A stretch of DNA of 64,000 bases from Paractinoplanes lichenicola (GCF_016785085.1 NZ_JAENHO010000002.1:124001-188000), one strand, 5' to 3'; counted from the stretch's first letter, positions 28,253-39,414 are shown. Notes: generated from the sequence alone by a model not told the origin. Numbers and translations are program-made.

Positions 28253-28280
28253 CTTGACGTTAAGTCCACTTGACGTCAAG
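28253..28280. promoter_or_regulatory. Tandem palindromic operator candidate
   Basis: CTTGACGTTAAG (28253-28264) and the perfect palindrome CTTGACGTCAAG (28269-28280), 16 bp apart start to start, end 24 bp before the ATG of the membrane-protein/XRE operon. AT-rich for this genome. Probable autoregulatory site for the XRE protein. Confidence 0.6.
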
Positions 28281-28304
28281 AGGACTTCACACAATGATGG
28301 ATGC

Positions 28305-28799
28305 ATGACGACGACAATTCTCGACCGGGTCGTGCACTGGAATCTCGATCTCAGCGGTGATCTCTACGGCGACGAGCGCGAGCGTTACCGGTGGTATGAG
28401 GGCATCTCGGCCGCGGCGTCGATGCAGTGGATGGTCGTGCCGTGGGTTGCCGCGATCATGGTGTGGCCGCTGGGCCGTTCGTCGGTCATCCCGCTCGCGG
28501 TCGTGCTCGTCGCCATGTTCGTGCCGATCGCGATCTGCGGGTGGTATGTGCGCAGTCGCCGGGTCGACACCGTCCCGCGCTCGTGGGGCCCGAAGCGGGT
28601 CGTGCTGAGCCTGATCGGCGGCCTGCCCTACGCGGTGTTCCTCGTCGGGGCGCTGCGGGCCTACGACCCCGACGGCTATACGTGGATCGGCGCGGCCGCC
28701 GGCGGCGTCATCGGCGGCGTGGGCGGGCTCGTCGGCCAGGTCGTGCAGAGCCGGCGGCGCCGGCAGCTCGAGGCGGCCTCCGCCGCGGACGACGACTGA
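28305..28799 (+). CDS. Membrane protein paired with XRE regulator
   Basis: 164 residues from ATG 28305 (MTTTILDRVVHWN). A hydrophilic start with DLYGDERERYRWYE is followed by four hydrophobic helices (VVPWVAAIMVW; VIPLAVVLVAMFVPIAI; VLSLIGGLPYAVFLVGAL; AAAGGVIGGVGGLVGQVV) and a basic/acidic tail. Its TGA shares one base with the ATG of the XRE gene (TGATG). Such membrane-protein/XRE pairs are common in actinobacteria and are usually self-regulated; function unknown. Confidence 0.75.
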   Translation: MTTTILDRVVHWNLDLSGDLYGDERERYRWYEGISAAASMQWMVVPWVAAIMVWPLGRSSVIPLAVVLVAMFVPIAICGWYVRSRRVDTVPRSWGPKRVVLSLIGGLPYAVFLVGALRAYDPDGYTWIGAAAGGVIGGVGGLVGQVVQSRRRRQLEAASAADDD

Positions 28800-29059
28800 T
28801 GGCGCCTCCCGCGGGGCCGGTGCGAGCGCCCGAGGCCGGCGGGGCCGCCGGGGTGCGCATCAGGGCGGCTCGCAAGGAGGCCGGGCTGACCCAGCAGGGC
28901 CTGTCGAGCGCCGTGCAGGTCAGCCGCCAGACGATCATCGCGATGGAGACGGGCGACTACGCGCCCTCGGTCTATCTGGCACTGAAGGTCGCCAAGGCCC
29001 TCAGTACAACCGTGGAGCACCTGTGGGACACCGGCGCTGAGGGGAGCGGGGCCGGCTGA
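28799..29059 (+). CDS. XRE-family HTH regulator (YozG/Cro type)
   Basis: 86 residues. A single Cro/C1 HTH: IRAARKEAGLTQQGLSSAVQ, VSRQTIIAMETGDYAPS, and LALKVAKALSTTVEHLW, the pattern of small repressors that accompany membrane proteins. It overlaps the membrane gene by one base. The palindromic CTTGACGTCAAG sites upstream of the operon are the likely target. Confidence 0.88.
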   Translation: MAPPAGPVRAPEAGGAAGVRIRAARKEAGLTQQGLSSAVQVSRQTIIAMETGDYAPSVYLALKVAKALSTTVEHLWDTGAEGSGAG

Positions 29060-29590
<531 letters not shown>

Positions 29591-29620
29591 AAGGGGCGCC
29601 CCACACCGTGGGCGCCCCTT
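29591..29620 (-). terminator. Terminator of the 29653-29892 gene
   Basis: An 11-bp perfect stem AAGGGGCGCCC/GGGCGCCCCTT (29591-29601 with 29610-29620) with an 8-nt loop. On the minus strand it is followed by TTTT, a classical intrinsic terminator. Confidence 0.85.
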
Positions 29621-29652
29621 CATCAAGTCTTGCTCGGGGGGTTGGGGACTCT

Positions 29653-29892
29653 TCAGTTGGAGTTAGACATCATGTCCGCGCCGCGCCAGGTGAACTCCGG
29701 GTCCGCCGTGAACTGCACTGCGATCTTCACCAGGTCCTCGGCGTACCGGTTGGCGTGGTGTCCGCAGAACACCAGCTCACTTCCACCAGCCAGGGTCAAA
29801 CGGAGCTTTCCGGCTGCATTGCAGCGGTCGCACCGTTCATCGGCTGCGGTGCCGGCCAAGCTTCCCGCCGGCGGCGTGAGAGTCGGGGTCAT
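29653..29892 (-). CDS. Small conserved zinc-ribbon-like protein (DUF7455-like)
   Basis: 79 residues. CDRCNAAGKLRLTL and ELVFCGHHANRYAEDLVKI give a CxxC...CxHH-type set that could hold a metal. A strong GAGGAGGAAGG ribosome-binding site precedes the ATG. Short proteins of this type sit next to the principal sigma gene in many actinobacteria; I am fairly sure of conservation but not of function. Followed by an intrinsic terminator. Confidence 0.8.
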   Translation of the reverse strand: MTPTLTPPAGSLAGTAADERCDRCNAAGKLRLTLAGGSELVFCGHHANRYAEDLVKIAVQFTADPEFTWRGADMMSNSN

Positions 29893-30135
29893 CGCCTTCC
29901 TCCTCTGTTCGAACCGATGAACACGTTCCTCGGCTACTGCTCACATCGTGCAACACCCTGCACCGTTGCGGCCTTCCCACAGTGCCCCGGGGGGACCGAG
30001 GTCACACCGTGTTGGGCTAAGTGTGCCGTGATCCAAGGGTGCCACGTCAACGATCACTTCTGCACAACGGTCTGATCACCACCCGATGTTGTACGGGTGG
30101 TGACCATTCGGGCACGCTTTGTTGACCGAATGCCC

Positions 30136-31680
<1,545 letters not shown>

Positions 31681-31932
31681 GAAAGACCTTCCGGAGGCGA
31701 GGTTGTGCAACGGCCATGAGCCCAGCGCAGCGCACGGCGAGGAGGCTGGCCGGTGTTGGTGTGAGGACCCCCGGGACACGGACGATCGGTGCTCGGTGTC
31801 CGTGAAGCGGTGGGCAGGGGTGAATTGTAGCGCCGTCGAGCGAGATCCTCCCGTCGCAGCACGCCGCAGGGGGCCGCCGACCTCGCCGGAGACGCCAGGC
31901 GCGAGAATGGTATCGGCGGAAAGGGCAGAGAC

Positions 31933-32811
31933 GTGAGCGAGTTTTCGGCCGATGCGGGCCTTGGCGGAGCGGCTACCAACGCCGGGAAAAATCCCGGTAA
32001 CGATTTTGACGCGGAACCCGGCGCGCTGCTGGAACTGGCCGTCGGGGTGGCTCGGGACGCCGCCGCGACCGCCCGGCGGATGCGGGCCGAGGCGATCGGC
32101 GACGTCGAGACCAAGAGCACCGCGACCGACGTGGTGACGGCCGCCGACAAGGCCGTCGAGCGGCAGGTGATCGAGGCGCTGCGCGCGGCCCGCCCGGGCG
32201 ACGGGGTGCTGGGCGAGGAGTACGGCAGCACCGAGGAGGCCGCGACGGGGCCCGTCCGCTGGATCCTCGACCCGATCGACGGCACGGTGAACTACCTGTA
32301 CGGGCTTCCGCAGTACGCGGTCTCGCTGGCGGCCGAGGTCGGCGGCACGGTGGTCGCCGGTGTGGTCGTGAACGCGGCCACCGGCGACGAGTGGACGGCC
32401 ACGCTGGGCGGCGGGGCCTGGCGGGGCGGGCGGCGGCTGCACTGCTCGGCGCCCGCCGGGCTCGGCCAGGCGCTGGTCGGCACGGGCTTCAGCTACGACG
32501 CCCGGCGGCGCGAGCACCAGGGCCGGGTCGTGGCCGGCTTGATCACCCGGGTGCGTGACATCCGCCGGTTCGGCGCGGCGGCTCTGGATCTCTGCGCGGT
32601 CGCCGAGGGCATGCTCGACGGCTATTACGAGAAGGGCCTCAACCCCTGGGACTGGGCCGCCGGGGGCCTGATCGCCACCGAGGCCGGCGCGGTCGTCTCC
32701 GGCCTGAACGGCGCCGCGCCCGGCCTCGACCTGCTCGTGGCGGCCGCCCCGGCCGTCTTCAACGACCTGCACGACGTCCTGGCCAACCTCGACGCGTCGG
32801 GCGGCCCGTAA
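31933..32811 (+). CDS. suhB: Inositol monophosphatase family protein
   Basis: 292 residues from GTG 31933. The Mg-dependent phosphatase motifs are complete: [36 protein letters not shown] and [14 protein letters not shown]. Hydrolyses inositol monophosphate (for phosphatidylinositol and mycothiol precursors) or related sugar phosphates. Equivalent in position to Rv2701c (suhB) beside sigA. Confidence 0.93.
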   Translation: MSEFSADAGLGGAATNAGKNPGNDFDAEPGALLELAVGVARDAAATARRMRAEAIGDVETKSTATDVVTAADKAVERQVIEALRAARPGDGVLGEEYGSTEEAATGPVRWILDPIDGTVNYLYGLPQYAVSLAAEVGGTVVAGVVVNAATGDEWTATLGGGAWRGGRRLHCSAPAGLGQALVGTGFSYDARRREHQGRVVAGLITRVRDIRRFGAAALDLCAVAEGMLDGYYEKGLNPWDWAAGGLIATEAGAVVSGLNGAAPGLDLLVAAAPAVFNDLHDVLANLDASGGP

Positions 32812-32831
32812 ACCAGGGAAAGGCGCCAGGA

Positions 32832-32854
32832 GGCCCGTGAGCGCCGCGCGGGCC
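32832..32854. terminator. Weak hairpin in the suhB/cei gap
   Basis: GGCCCG/CGGGCC (32832-32837 with 32849-32854), a 6-bp stem between convergent genes; plausible bidirectional terminator but short. Confidence 0.4.
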
Positions 32855-32876
32855 CCGAGCCTTTCACCCGTACGGG

Positions 32877-33422
32877 CTAGGAGTCTTTGTCCTTCTCGAC
32901 GGGCTTGAGGCAGGCGCCCGGCGGCAGCGTGGGCTCGCCCACCTCGACCAGCGACTGGTTGACCTCGGTGGTGGTGGCCAGCTGGCGGAACTCGTTGCCG
33001 ACCACGATGTCGATGACCTGGCCCTTGCGCTTGGCGCTGTACGACATCTTGGACTGGGCCAGGAAGTACGCCCGGAGCAGCTGGGCCTTGCCCACGGCGT
33101 CGGGACCGTAGCGGATCTCGGCGACGCCCTTGTACTTCGTCTTGCTCTCGGCCGGCTTCTGGGTGGTGAAGCGCCGGTTTTTGAACTCGTTGGTGACGCT
33201 GTCGGCCAGTCCGGCCTGGTCGGTACCGTTGTAGACCTTGACCGAGACCTCGGCCGGGTCGTCGGGCAGCCGGAGGTCGACCATCGGCGCGCCGGCCGGG
33301 CAGTCGTCGCCCGCGTTGGTGCCGCCCTGCGTGTCCCGCACCAGCGCCACGACGACGAACACCACCGCGGCTACGGCGAGCACGCCGACGACGATCAGCG
33401 CTCGTACGCGCGCAAAGCTCAT
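32877..33422 (-). CDS. cei: Cei-like envelope integrity protein, LytR C-terminal domain
   Basis: 181 residues from ATG 33422 ([13 protein letters not shown]). One N-terminal membrane helix ([20 protein letters not shown]) followed by an extracytoplasmic LytR_C-type domain: [27 protein letters not shown], and [12 protein letters not shown]. The domain usually binds cell-wall polymers. Position matches Rv2700 (cei, cell envelope integrity) between suhB and the DUF4193 gene. The start has a GGAGCC site upstream. Confidence 0.88.
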   Translation of the reverse strand: MSFARVRALIVVGVLAVAAVVFVVVALVRDTQGGTNAGDDCPAGAPMVDLRLPDDPAEVSVKVYNGTDQAGLADSVTNEFKNRRFTTQKPAESKTKYKGVAEIRYGPDAVGKAQLLRAYFLAQSKMSYSAKRKGQVIDIVVGNEFRQLATTTEVNQSLVEVGEPTLPPGACLKPVEKDKDS

Positions 33423-33789
33423 GGGGTTGGCTCCAGGGCGGTTCTGATGGGGCACAGGCGGGGTGTTGTGGCCACCGGGCAACGGGCGGACCTGTCGAGA
33501 GGTTAGCGTCTGTGCGCCAGGCATGCGGAAACAGGGAATACTTCCGGCGCGTTGACGATGATCCAGAGGCTGATACCCCTACTTTGATGTCGCCTCGGTC
33601 ACATCGGGAACAATGGGCCGCCCGGGCGCGTACAACAGTGCCGCGACAGCGGTAAGGTTCCGCGCTCACCGGGGGAGTTTCACGTGTTAGGGGCAGTGTC
33701 AGAAATCGTCCGGCGGAACCGGGAACCGAAACAGGGTCACGGGCGTTACTAACGCCAAGTGACACATCGATACAGGAGAGTGAAGACCG
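33423..33789. other. Divergent intergenic region cei/DUF4193
   Basis: 367 bp. Contains a TTGACG at 33552-33557 and AT-richer patches (for instance GATACCCCTACTTTGATG from 33572) suitable for promoters, and TACAGGAGAGTGA just before the DUF4193 start as its ribosome-binding site. No -10 could be matched with confidence and no other gene is seen. Confidence 0.4.
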
Positions 33790-34086
33790 ATGGCCACCGA
33801 CTACGACGCTCCGCGTCGCGATGAGGTCGACCTCGGCGAGGACAGCCTCGAGGAGCTCAAGGCCCGCCGCGCCGACTCGCAGTCGGGTTCAGTGGACGTC
33901 GACGAGGTCGAGGTGGCGGAGAGCTTCGAGCTGCCCGGCGCCGACCTGGCCGACGAGGAGCTCACCGTCAAGGTGCTGCCGATGCAGACCGACGAGTTCC
34001 GCTGTTCTCGCTGTTTCCTCGTTCACCACCGCAGCCAGCTGGCCGCGGAGCGGAACGGGGAGCTGATCTGCCGCGAGTGTGCCTGA
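33790..34086 (+). CDS. DUF4193 zinc-finger-like protein
   Basis: 98 residues. Acidic N-terminal two-thirds ([25 protein letters not shown]) and a C-terminal zinc-ribbon-like [12 protein letters not shown] ... ICRECA. Homologous in position to Rv2699c, next to cei and DUF3093. Small acidic proteins with this ending resemble RNA-polymerase-binding regulators, but no function is established that I know. Preceded by AGGAGAG at proper spacing. Confidence 0.92.
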   Translation: MATDYDAPRRDEVDLGEDSLEELKARRADSQSGSVDVDEVEVAESFELPGADLADEELTVKVLPMQTDEFRCSRCFLVHHRSQLAAERNGELICRECA

Positions 34087-34225
34087 CCGGGCACCTCGCA
34101 GCAGCGCACCACAACCCGGCCGCGGCACGCGGTCGGGCGTCAGGCCGTTGCCGGGTTTGACCCGGGGTCGACACCGGGCATCACCATGAAGAGATGAGCC
34201 CGGGGGCCACAACGGGAGGACGACG

Positions 34226-35068
34226 ATGAGCGGACCGGACCACACCGCCGAGACGGGCGCACCGCCTGCCCTGGAGCAGACACCTGCCAAGAACCAGGAG
34301 CTGGCCGCGGTCGATGCCGAGCTCGGAGAGACGGTTGCGGCGCTCACCGCCGACGACCTGGAACCGGCCGGCCGCCGGCAACTTCTCGGCCGGCTCGTCG
34401 CGGACATCCGGCGCCGTGGGCTGGGCCAGATGTTCAAGCCCAAGGCCGCGGTGCGCTGGATGGCCGACGTGGTGGCCGACGTGGCCCCGCACGTCCCCGT
34501 CCGCGACCTGGAGACCCTGCGCCGGCATTTCCCCGGCCTGACCGACGACGACCTGGCCGACCGGCTGATCCGCAACGCCGCGCGATCGACGGCCGGGGTG
34601 GGCGCCGCCGGGGGTGGGGTCGCCTCCGTGCAGTGGGTCGCGCCGCCGACCCTGCTGTCCGCGCCGATCCTGCTCGGCGCCGAGACGGTCGCCGTGGTGG
34701 CGATCGAGCTCAAGCTGATCGGCGAGCTGCACGAGATCTACGGGCAGCCGGTCGAGGGCACCCTCGGCCAGCGGGCCGCGGGCCTGGTGCAGGCCTGGAC
34801 GCAGCAGCGCGGGGTCAACCCGCTGGTGCCCGGCGTCGGCGTGGCCTCGGTGCTCGGCACGGCCGCCCGCCGCGAGCTGCAGACGACGCTGCTCAAGCGC
34901 TTCGGGCGCAATCTGACCACCCTGGGGCCGATGCTGACCGGCGCCGCCGTGGCGGGCTATCTGAACCGCCGGGCCACCCGCAACCTCGGCGAGCACGTGC
35001 AGAAGGACCTGCGCAAGACCCAGCGCAAGGGGCTCGGCGGGACGCACCGCAAGGAGATCGAGGGCTAG
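34226..35068 (+). CDS. Conserved hypothetical protein, EcsC-like
   Basis: 280 residues from ATG 34226. A helical N-terminus (AVDAELGETVAALTADDLEP), then a central Ala/Gly-rich hydrophobic part (STAGVGAAGGGVASVQWVAPP; ILLGAETVAVVAIELKLIGELHEIYG) reminiscent of EcsC-family membrane-associated proteins, and a basic tail (KDLRKTQRKGLGGTHRKEIEG). The TAG shares CTAG with the stop of convergent DUF3093. Function unknown. Confidence 0.72.
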   Translation: MSGPDHTAETGAPPALEQTPAKNQELAAVDAELGETVAALTADDLEPAGRRQLLGRLVADIRRRGLGQMFKPKAAVRWMADVVADVAPHVPVRDLETLRRHFPGLTDDDLADRLIRNAARSTAGVGAAGGGVASVQWVAPPTLLSAPILLGAETVAVVAIELKLIGELHEIYGQPVEGTLGQRAAGLVQAWTQQRGVNPLVPGVGVASVLGTAARRELQTTLLKRFGRNLTTLGPMLTGAAVAGYLNRRATRNLGEHVQKDLRKTQRKGLGGTHRKEIEG

Positions 35069-35544
35069 CCGCGCGCCTTGAGCAGGGCGGTCGCCAGCTC
35101 GACGGGGTGCCGGGTGCTGACGATCCAGTACGGCGTGGGGTCGTCGGGGTCGTCGAGCAGCACCTGCACGGCCGGGCCGATCCACGGGCGCTGGATGACG
35201 AACGCGAGCGGGTGGGCGCCCACGCCGAGCGCCTCGCGCTTGCCCTCGGAGTCGAGCGCGACCACGTCCTTGACGAACTCGACGGGCAGCCGGGCGTCGT
35301 CGACCTGGAACTCGCCGCCGGTCACGGCGACCCGGATCCGGCTGGTCCAGATCATGCCGGCCACCGTGAGCGGGATCAGCACGGCGAACGGCACCCAGCC
35401 GGGCAGGCCGTGGAAGCCGAGCAGGATCTCGAACGCGAGGATCGCCACGACGAGCAGCGAGACCGGCCAGATCCACCACGTAAGTGTCAACCGCTCGGAA
35501 TAGGCGGGGGTCGCGGTGGTGCGCGCGGGGGACTCCGGTGTCAC
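35065..35544 (-). CDS. DUF3093 membrane protein
   Basis: 159 residues from GTG 35544. Two helices (LTLTWWIWPVSLLVVAILAFEI; GWVPFAVLIPLTVAGMIWTSRIRV), then a domain with the DUF3093 pattern VAVTGGEFQVDDARLPVEFV and PLAFVIQRPWIGPAVQVLLDDPDDPTPYWIVSTRHP. Equivalent to Rv2698, opposite dut. Function unknown. The start codon is the least certain part, since only a weak ribosome-binding site precedes it. Confidence 0.9.
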   Translation of the reverse strand: MTPESPARTTATPAYSERLTLTWWIWPVSLLVVAILAFEILLGFHGLPGWVPFAVLIPLTVAGMIWTSRIRVAVTGGEFQVDDARLPVEFVKDVVALDSEGKREALGVGAHPLAFVIQRPWIGPAVQVLLDDPDDPTPYWIVSTRHPVELATALLKARG

Positions 35545-35632
35545 CCTGGAAGGGTACGGCGCGCCTCCGCGACCGGGCACGGCAGGATGGCAGGGTGAGT
35601 GCCGCCCGCAGCCGCGCCAGTGAGGACTGATC

Positions 35633-36103
35633 TTGACCGATGTAGTGATCCCGATCCGCCTGCTCGACCCCGACCTGCCGCTCCCGGCGTACGCGCACCC
35701 CGGTGACGCGGGCGCCGACCTGGTCGCCGCCGAGGACGCCGAGCTGGCGCCGGGGCAGCGGGTCAAGGTGCGTACGGGCATCGCGGTGGCCATCCCGCAG
35801 GGGTACGTCGGCCTCGTGCACCCGCGTTCCGGGCTGGCCGCGCGCCTGGGTGTGACGGTGCTCAACGCGCCCGGTACGGTCGACGCCGGTTATCGCGGCG
35901 AGATTCTGGTGATTCTCGTGAACCACGACCCGGTGAACACCGTCAAGATCGCTCGGGGCGACCGCATCGCCCAGCTGGTCGTCCAGCGGGTCGAGCGGGC
36001 CTCGTTCCACGTGGTCGACGAGCTCGGCGACACCGCTCGTGGCGCCGGTGGGCACGGGTCCACCGGCGGGCACAGCGCGCTGCCCACGCAGCAGCAGGTT
36101 TAG
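35633..36103 (+). CDS. dut: dUTP diphosphatase
   Basis: 156 residues from TTG 35633. All five trimeric dUTPase motifs are present: [52 protein letters not shown] (the Gly-rich C-terminal arm). Hydrolyses dUTP to dUMP, keeping uracil out of DNA and feeding thymidylate synthesis. First of a probable operon dut-DUF3710-OB-fold-DUF3159 as in Mycobacterium. Confidence 0.97.
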   Translation: MTDVVIPIRLLDPDLPLPAYAHPGDAGADLVAAEDAELAPGQRVKVRTGIAVAIPQGYVGLVHPRSGLAARLGVTVLNAPGTVDAGYRGEILVILVNHDPVNTVKIARGDRIAQLVVQRVERASFHVVDELGDTARGAGGHGSTGGHSALPTQQQV

Positions 36104-36120
36104 GACGGAAGGTGCCAACG

Positions 36121-36804
36121 ATGTTCTCCCGTAAGCGCGGCGGCCCGAAGCACGTACGTGCGACCGACGCGCCGCCCTCCGAGGCGCTCCAGCAGAGCAT
36201 GACGGCGAGCGACGAGCCGCCGCCGCCCGACCACGGGCCGTGGGATTCGTCCTACGCCCCCGACGACGTGCAACGACTCGACCTGGGCAGCCTGCTGATC
36301 CCGGCCGTCGACGGCGTCGAGGTGCGGGTGCAGGCCAACCCCGACGGCGTGGTCGAGCAGATCGTCCTGGTCGACGGCGAGAGCGCGCTGCAGCTGGGCG
36401 TGTTCGCGGCGCCGCGCACCGAGGGCATCTGGGACGAGGTCCGCGAGGAGATCGCCCAGGCCATGAAGGGTGACGGCGTGTCGCCGCGCGAGGTCGACGG
36501 GGCGTACGGCATCGAGCTGGCGGCCCGGGTGAACACCCCCGAGGGCCCGGCCGACGTGCGGTTCGTGGGGGTCGACGGGCCGCGCTGGATGGTCCGCGCG
36601 CTCTTCCAGGGCGCCGCCGCGGCCGACCGCGCGCGTGAGGGCCGGCTCGGCGAGGTGCTGACCGGCCTGGTGGTCGTGCGCGACAACGAGGCCCGCCCGG
36701 TCCGTGAGGCGCTGCCGCTGCGGCTGCCCAAGGAGATGACCGAGCAGGCGCAGCAGGAGCAGCAGGAGCAGGCCACCGGCACCAACGGCAGTTCGCCCGT
36801 CTAG
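36121..36804 (+). CDS. DUF3710 protein
   Basis: 227 residues from ATG 36121 (MFSRKRGGPKHV), with GGAAGG upstream. Family pattern: GPWDSSYAPDDVQRLDLGSL, GVEVRVQANP, and RWMVRALFQGAAA followed by VLTGLVVVRDNEARPVRE. A Gln/Glu-rich tail ends the protein. Same position as Rv2696c. Function unknown; probably cytoplasmic. Confidence 0.92.
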   Translation: MFSRKRGGPKHVRATDAPPSEALQQSMTASDEPPPPDHGPWDSSYAPDDVQRLDLGSLLIPAVDGVEVRVQANPDGVVEQIVLVDGESALQLGVFAAPRTEGIWDEVREEIAQAMKGDGVSPREVDGAYGIELAARVNTPEGPADVRFVGVDGPRWMVRALFQGAAAADRAREGRLGEVLTGLVVVRDNEARPVREALPLRLPKEMTEQAQQEQQEQATGTNGSSPV

Positions 36805-36900
36805 CGCCTCGTGACAGAGGTCACCGGGGGCGTACCGTGTAGGAGCGGCACGGCGATCGAGGCCGTGCCGCTCACCACGGCCGGGGCTGAGGAGAAGGTC

Positions 36901-37278
36901 ATGAGCACCGACGAGCGCACCGGCCTGCGCCGGTTCTTCGACCGGTTGACCGCCACCGATTCCGAGCTCGACGCGCGGGACCTGCAGCGCGAGAGCGCCA
37001 AGTGCGGCGCGATCCCGGCCGGGCAGTGCACCCGCGGGCAGGTCGTCTCGGTGTCGGGACGGCTGCGCACGGTGGCATACACTCCCCGCACGAACCTGCC
37101 GACGCTCGAGGCCGACCTGTGGGACGGCAGCGACGTCGTGACGCTGGTGTTCCTCGGCCGCCGGTCGATCGCCGGCATCGAGCCGGGGCGCCAGCTCACG
37201 GCGCGGGGCCGCATCGCGATCCGCGATGACCGTAAGGTGATCTACAACCCGTACTACGAGCTGGAGGCGCCCCGGTGA
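36901..37278 (+). CDS. OB-fold nucleic-acid-binding protein
   Basis: 125 residues from ATG 36901. Begins with a helical TGLRRFFDRLTATDSELDAR, then a single OB fold (RGQVVSVSGRLRTVAYTPR, LEADLWDGSDVVTLVFLG, GIEPGRQLTARGRIAIRDD). Equivalent to Rv2694c. The family binds single-stranded nucleic acid in other contexts; here binding is only inferred. Stop overlaps the DUF3159 GTG by four bases. Confidence 0.9.
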   Translation: MSTDERTGLRRFFDRLTATDSELDARDLQRESAKCGAIPAGQCTRGQVVSVSGRLRTVAYTPRTNLPTLEADLWDGSDVVTLVFLGRRSIAGIEPGRQLTARGRIAIRDDRKVIYNPYYELEAPR

Positions 37279-38072
37279 CACCCGGCAGCGAGCCGCGTCA
37301 CGCCGCGCACGAGAACGTGGAGGAGCGGCTCGCCGAGGAGGTCGTCGAGGAGCTAAATCTCCACGAGGTCCTCGGCGCGACGCCGGACGCGAAGAAGAAG
37401 GACGAGGACGAAGAGCCGTTCCCGTCCATGAGCGAGCAGATCTCCGAGCAGCTCGGCGGCGTCCGCGGGCTGATCGAGTCGAGCCTCCCGGTGTTCGCGT
37501 TCGTCATCCTCAACGTCGTGCTCGGCGACGCCGTGGTGGGGCTCGAGAAGCGCACGGCGCTCTACTGGGCGATCGGCGGCGCGGTGTTCGCCGCGCTGGC
37601 CATCGGCGCCTTCCGCCTGATCCGCAAGGAGCCCGTCCGGCATGCCGTGAACGGCCTGTTCGGCATCGCGGTGGGCGCCTTCCTGGCCTATCGCTCGGGC
37701 AACGCCGAGGATTTCTACCTGCCCGGCATCCTGCTCACGTTCGGCCAGGCCGCGGTCCTGCTGATCTCGGTCTTCGTGCGCAAGCCGATCATCGGGTACG
37801 TCTGGGGCGTGATGGCCAACAAGGGCCAGCAGAACTGGTTCGGCAACGAGCGCCTGTTCAAGACGTTCCAGTGGCTCACCCTCGTCTGGGTGGTCTCCCT
37901 GAGCGTCCGCGCCGGCATCCAGTTCGTCCTGTGGCAGATGGGCGAGGCGAACGCCCTGGGCATCGTGCGCATTCTGATCAGCTGGCCGATCTACGCCGCC
38001 ACGTTCGCCTTCACCGCGTGGGCCATCCATCGGGTGACCAGCGAGCAGAAGACTGAGGCCGAAGCCGCCTAG
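37275..38072 (+). CDS. DUF3159 membrane protein
   Basis: 265 residues from GTG 37275 (coupled by GTGA to the OB-fold gene). Charged N-terminus (about 60 residues), then about six helices: LPVFAFVILNVVLG, ALYWAIGGAVFAALAIGAF, GLFGIAVGAFLA, LPGILLTFGQAAVLLISVFV, WLTLVWVVSLSV, ILISWPIYAATFAFTAWAI. Matches Rv2693c in family and position beside the ceo potassium genes. Function unknown. Its TAG shares CTAG with the stop of convergent ceoC. Confidence 0.92.
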   Translation: MTPGSEPRHAAHENVEERLAEEVVEELNLHEVLGATPDAKKKDEDEEPFPSMSEQISEQLGGVRGLIESSLPVFAFVILNVVLGDAVVGLEKRTALYWAIGGAVFAALAIGAFRLIRKEPVRHAVNGLFGIAVGAFLAYRSGNAEDFYLPGILLTFGQAAVLLISVFVRKPIIGYVWGVMANKGQQNWFGNERLFKTFQWLTLVWVVSLSVRAGIQFVLWQMGEANALGIVRILISWPIYAATFAFTAWAIHRVTSEQKTEAEAA

Positions 38073-38752
38073 CCGAGCTCGCGGCCGTCGGCCCCCAGCA
38101 CCACGGCACGGATCTGATCCTCCACCTCGGCGGTGCAGACGAAGATCAGCTCGTCACCGGCCTCGAGCGGGTCGTCGGCCGTGGGCACCATGACCCGCTT
38201 GCCGCGCAGGATCGCCACCAGCGCCGAGTCGCGGGGGAGCGGCACGTCGCGCACGGGCTGTCCCTCGTACGGGGCATTCTTGGGCAGGGTGATCTCGACC
38301 AGGTTGGCCTCGCCCTGGCGGAACGTCATCAGCCGGACCAGGTCGCCGACGGTGACCGCCTCCTCGACCAGGGCGGCCATCAGGCGGGGCTTGCTGACCG
38401 AGACGTCGACGCCCCACTGCTCGGTGAACAGCCACTCGTTCTCGGCGCGGTTGACCCGGGCCACCACGCGGGGCACGGCGAACTCGGTCTTGGCCAGCAG
38501 CGAGACCACCAGGTTGACCTTGTCGTCGCCGGTGGCCGCCACCACGACGTCGCAGCCGGCCACGTCGGCCTCCTCGAGGCTGCTCAGCTCGCAGGCGTCG
38601 GCCAGCACCCAGTCGGCCTCGGGCACCCGCTCGGGCCGCAGCTGCTTGGGCTGGCGCTCGATCAGCATGACCCGGTGCCCGTTGCCGATCAGCTCCTGCG
38701 CGATCGAGCGGCCCACGTTGCCGGCCCCGGCGATGGCGATCCGCATGCTCAT
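38069..38752 (-). CDS. ceoC: TrkA-type K+ channel/uptake regulatory protein
   Basis: 227 residues. Rossmann RCK_N domain (MRIAIAGAGNVGRSIAQELI, ADACELSSLEEADVAGCDVVVAATGDDKVN) followed by RCK_C (VEITLPKNAPYEGQPV, MVPTADDPLEAGDELIFVCT). It binds NAD(H) or nucleotides and gates K+ transport. The ATG at 38752 overlaps the ceoB stop (ATGA); a second ATG is two codons on. Paired with ceoB as in Mycobacterium (Rv2692); the membrane subunit is not in the window. Confidence 0.93.
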   Translation of the reverse strand: MSMRIAIAGAGNVGRSIAQELIGNGHRVMLIERQPKQLRPERVPEADWVLADACELSSLEEADVAGCDVVVAATGDDKVNLVVSLLAKTEFAVPRVVARVNRAENEWLFTEQWGVDVSVSKPRLMAALVEEAVTVGDLVRLMTFRQGEANLVEITLPKNAPYEGQPVRDVPLPRDSALVAILRGKRVMVPTADDPLEAGDELIFVCTAEVEDQIRAVVLGADGRELG

Positions 38753-39414
38753 TGTCCTTCCCTGGTCGCGCCCGAGGCGATGTCGAGCACGGCGCCCACC
38801 GTCTCGTCGGTGACCAGCATGAAGACCTGGTCGCCGTCCTGGAACACGGTGGACGGGGTGCCCAGCGTGCCCATGCCGAAGCGCATCAGATAAGCCACCC
38901 GGGCCCCCGTACGCTCCTCGAGCGACTTGAGCGTGCGCCCGACCCAGTCGCGGTGCAACGGGGCCTCGACGATCGAGACCACGCTGGTCGGGTCGCGGAA
39001 CACCTCGACCGTGCCCTCGGGCACCAGGTGGCGCACCATGCGGTCGGCCGCCCAGCGGATCGTCGCGACGGTCGGGATGCCGAGCCGCTCGTAGACCTGG
39101 GCCCGCTTCTGGTCGTAGATGCGGGCCACGACCCGGGAGACGCCGAACGTCTCGCGGGCCAGCCGGGCCGAGATGATGTTGGAGTTGTCGCCGCTGGAGA
39201 CGGCCGCGAACGCGTCGGCCCGCTCGATGCCGGCCGAGCGCAGCACGTCGCGGTCGAAGCCGATGCCGGTCACCGTGGTGCCGGTGAAGTCGGAGCCCAG
39301 CCTGCGGAAGGCGTCCGAATTCTGGTCGATGACGGCCACCGAGTGGCCGCGCTCTGAGAGGTTGTGAGCCAGCGTCGAACCGAGCCGGCCGCACCCCATG
39401 ATCACCACGTGCAC
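38749..39414 (-). CDS. ceoB: TrkA-type K+ channel/uptake regulatory protein
   Basis: 221 residues from GTG 39414. RCK_N domain with VHVVIMGCGRLGSTLAHNLS and GTTVTGIGFDRDVLRSAGIERADAFAAVSSGDNSN, RCK_C with VSIVEAPLHRDWVGRTLKSL. Equivalent to Rv2691. Likely forms a hetero-ring with CeoC and controls potassium flux in response to NAD(H) state. Divergent from the APC permease gene, 43 bp away. Confidence 0.93.
   Translation of the reverse strand: MHVVIMGCGRLGSTLAHNLSERGHSVAVIDQNSDAFRRLGSDFTGTTVTGIGFDRDVLRSAGIERADAFAAVSSGDNSNIISARLARETFGVSRVVARIYDQKRAQVYERLGIPTVATIRWAADRMVRHLVPEGTVEVFRDPTSVVSIVEAPLHRDWVGRTLKSLEERTGARVAYLMRFGMGTLGTPSTVFQDGDQVFMLVTDETVGAVLDIASGATREGQ

Noticed and set aside
28305..29059. 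Toxin-antitoxin pair
   Set aside because: The first gene is a four-helix membrane protein without toxin features; such membrane/XRE pairs are ordinary self-regulated operons.
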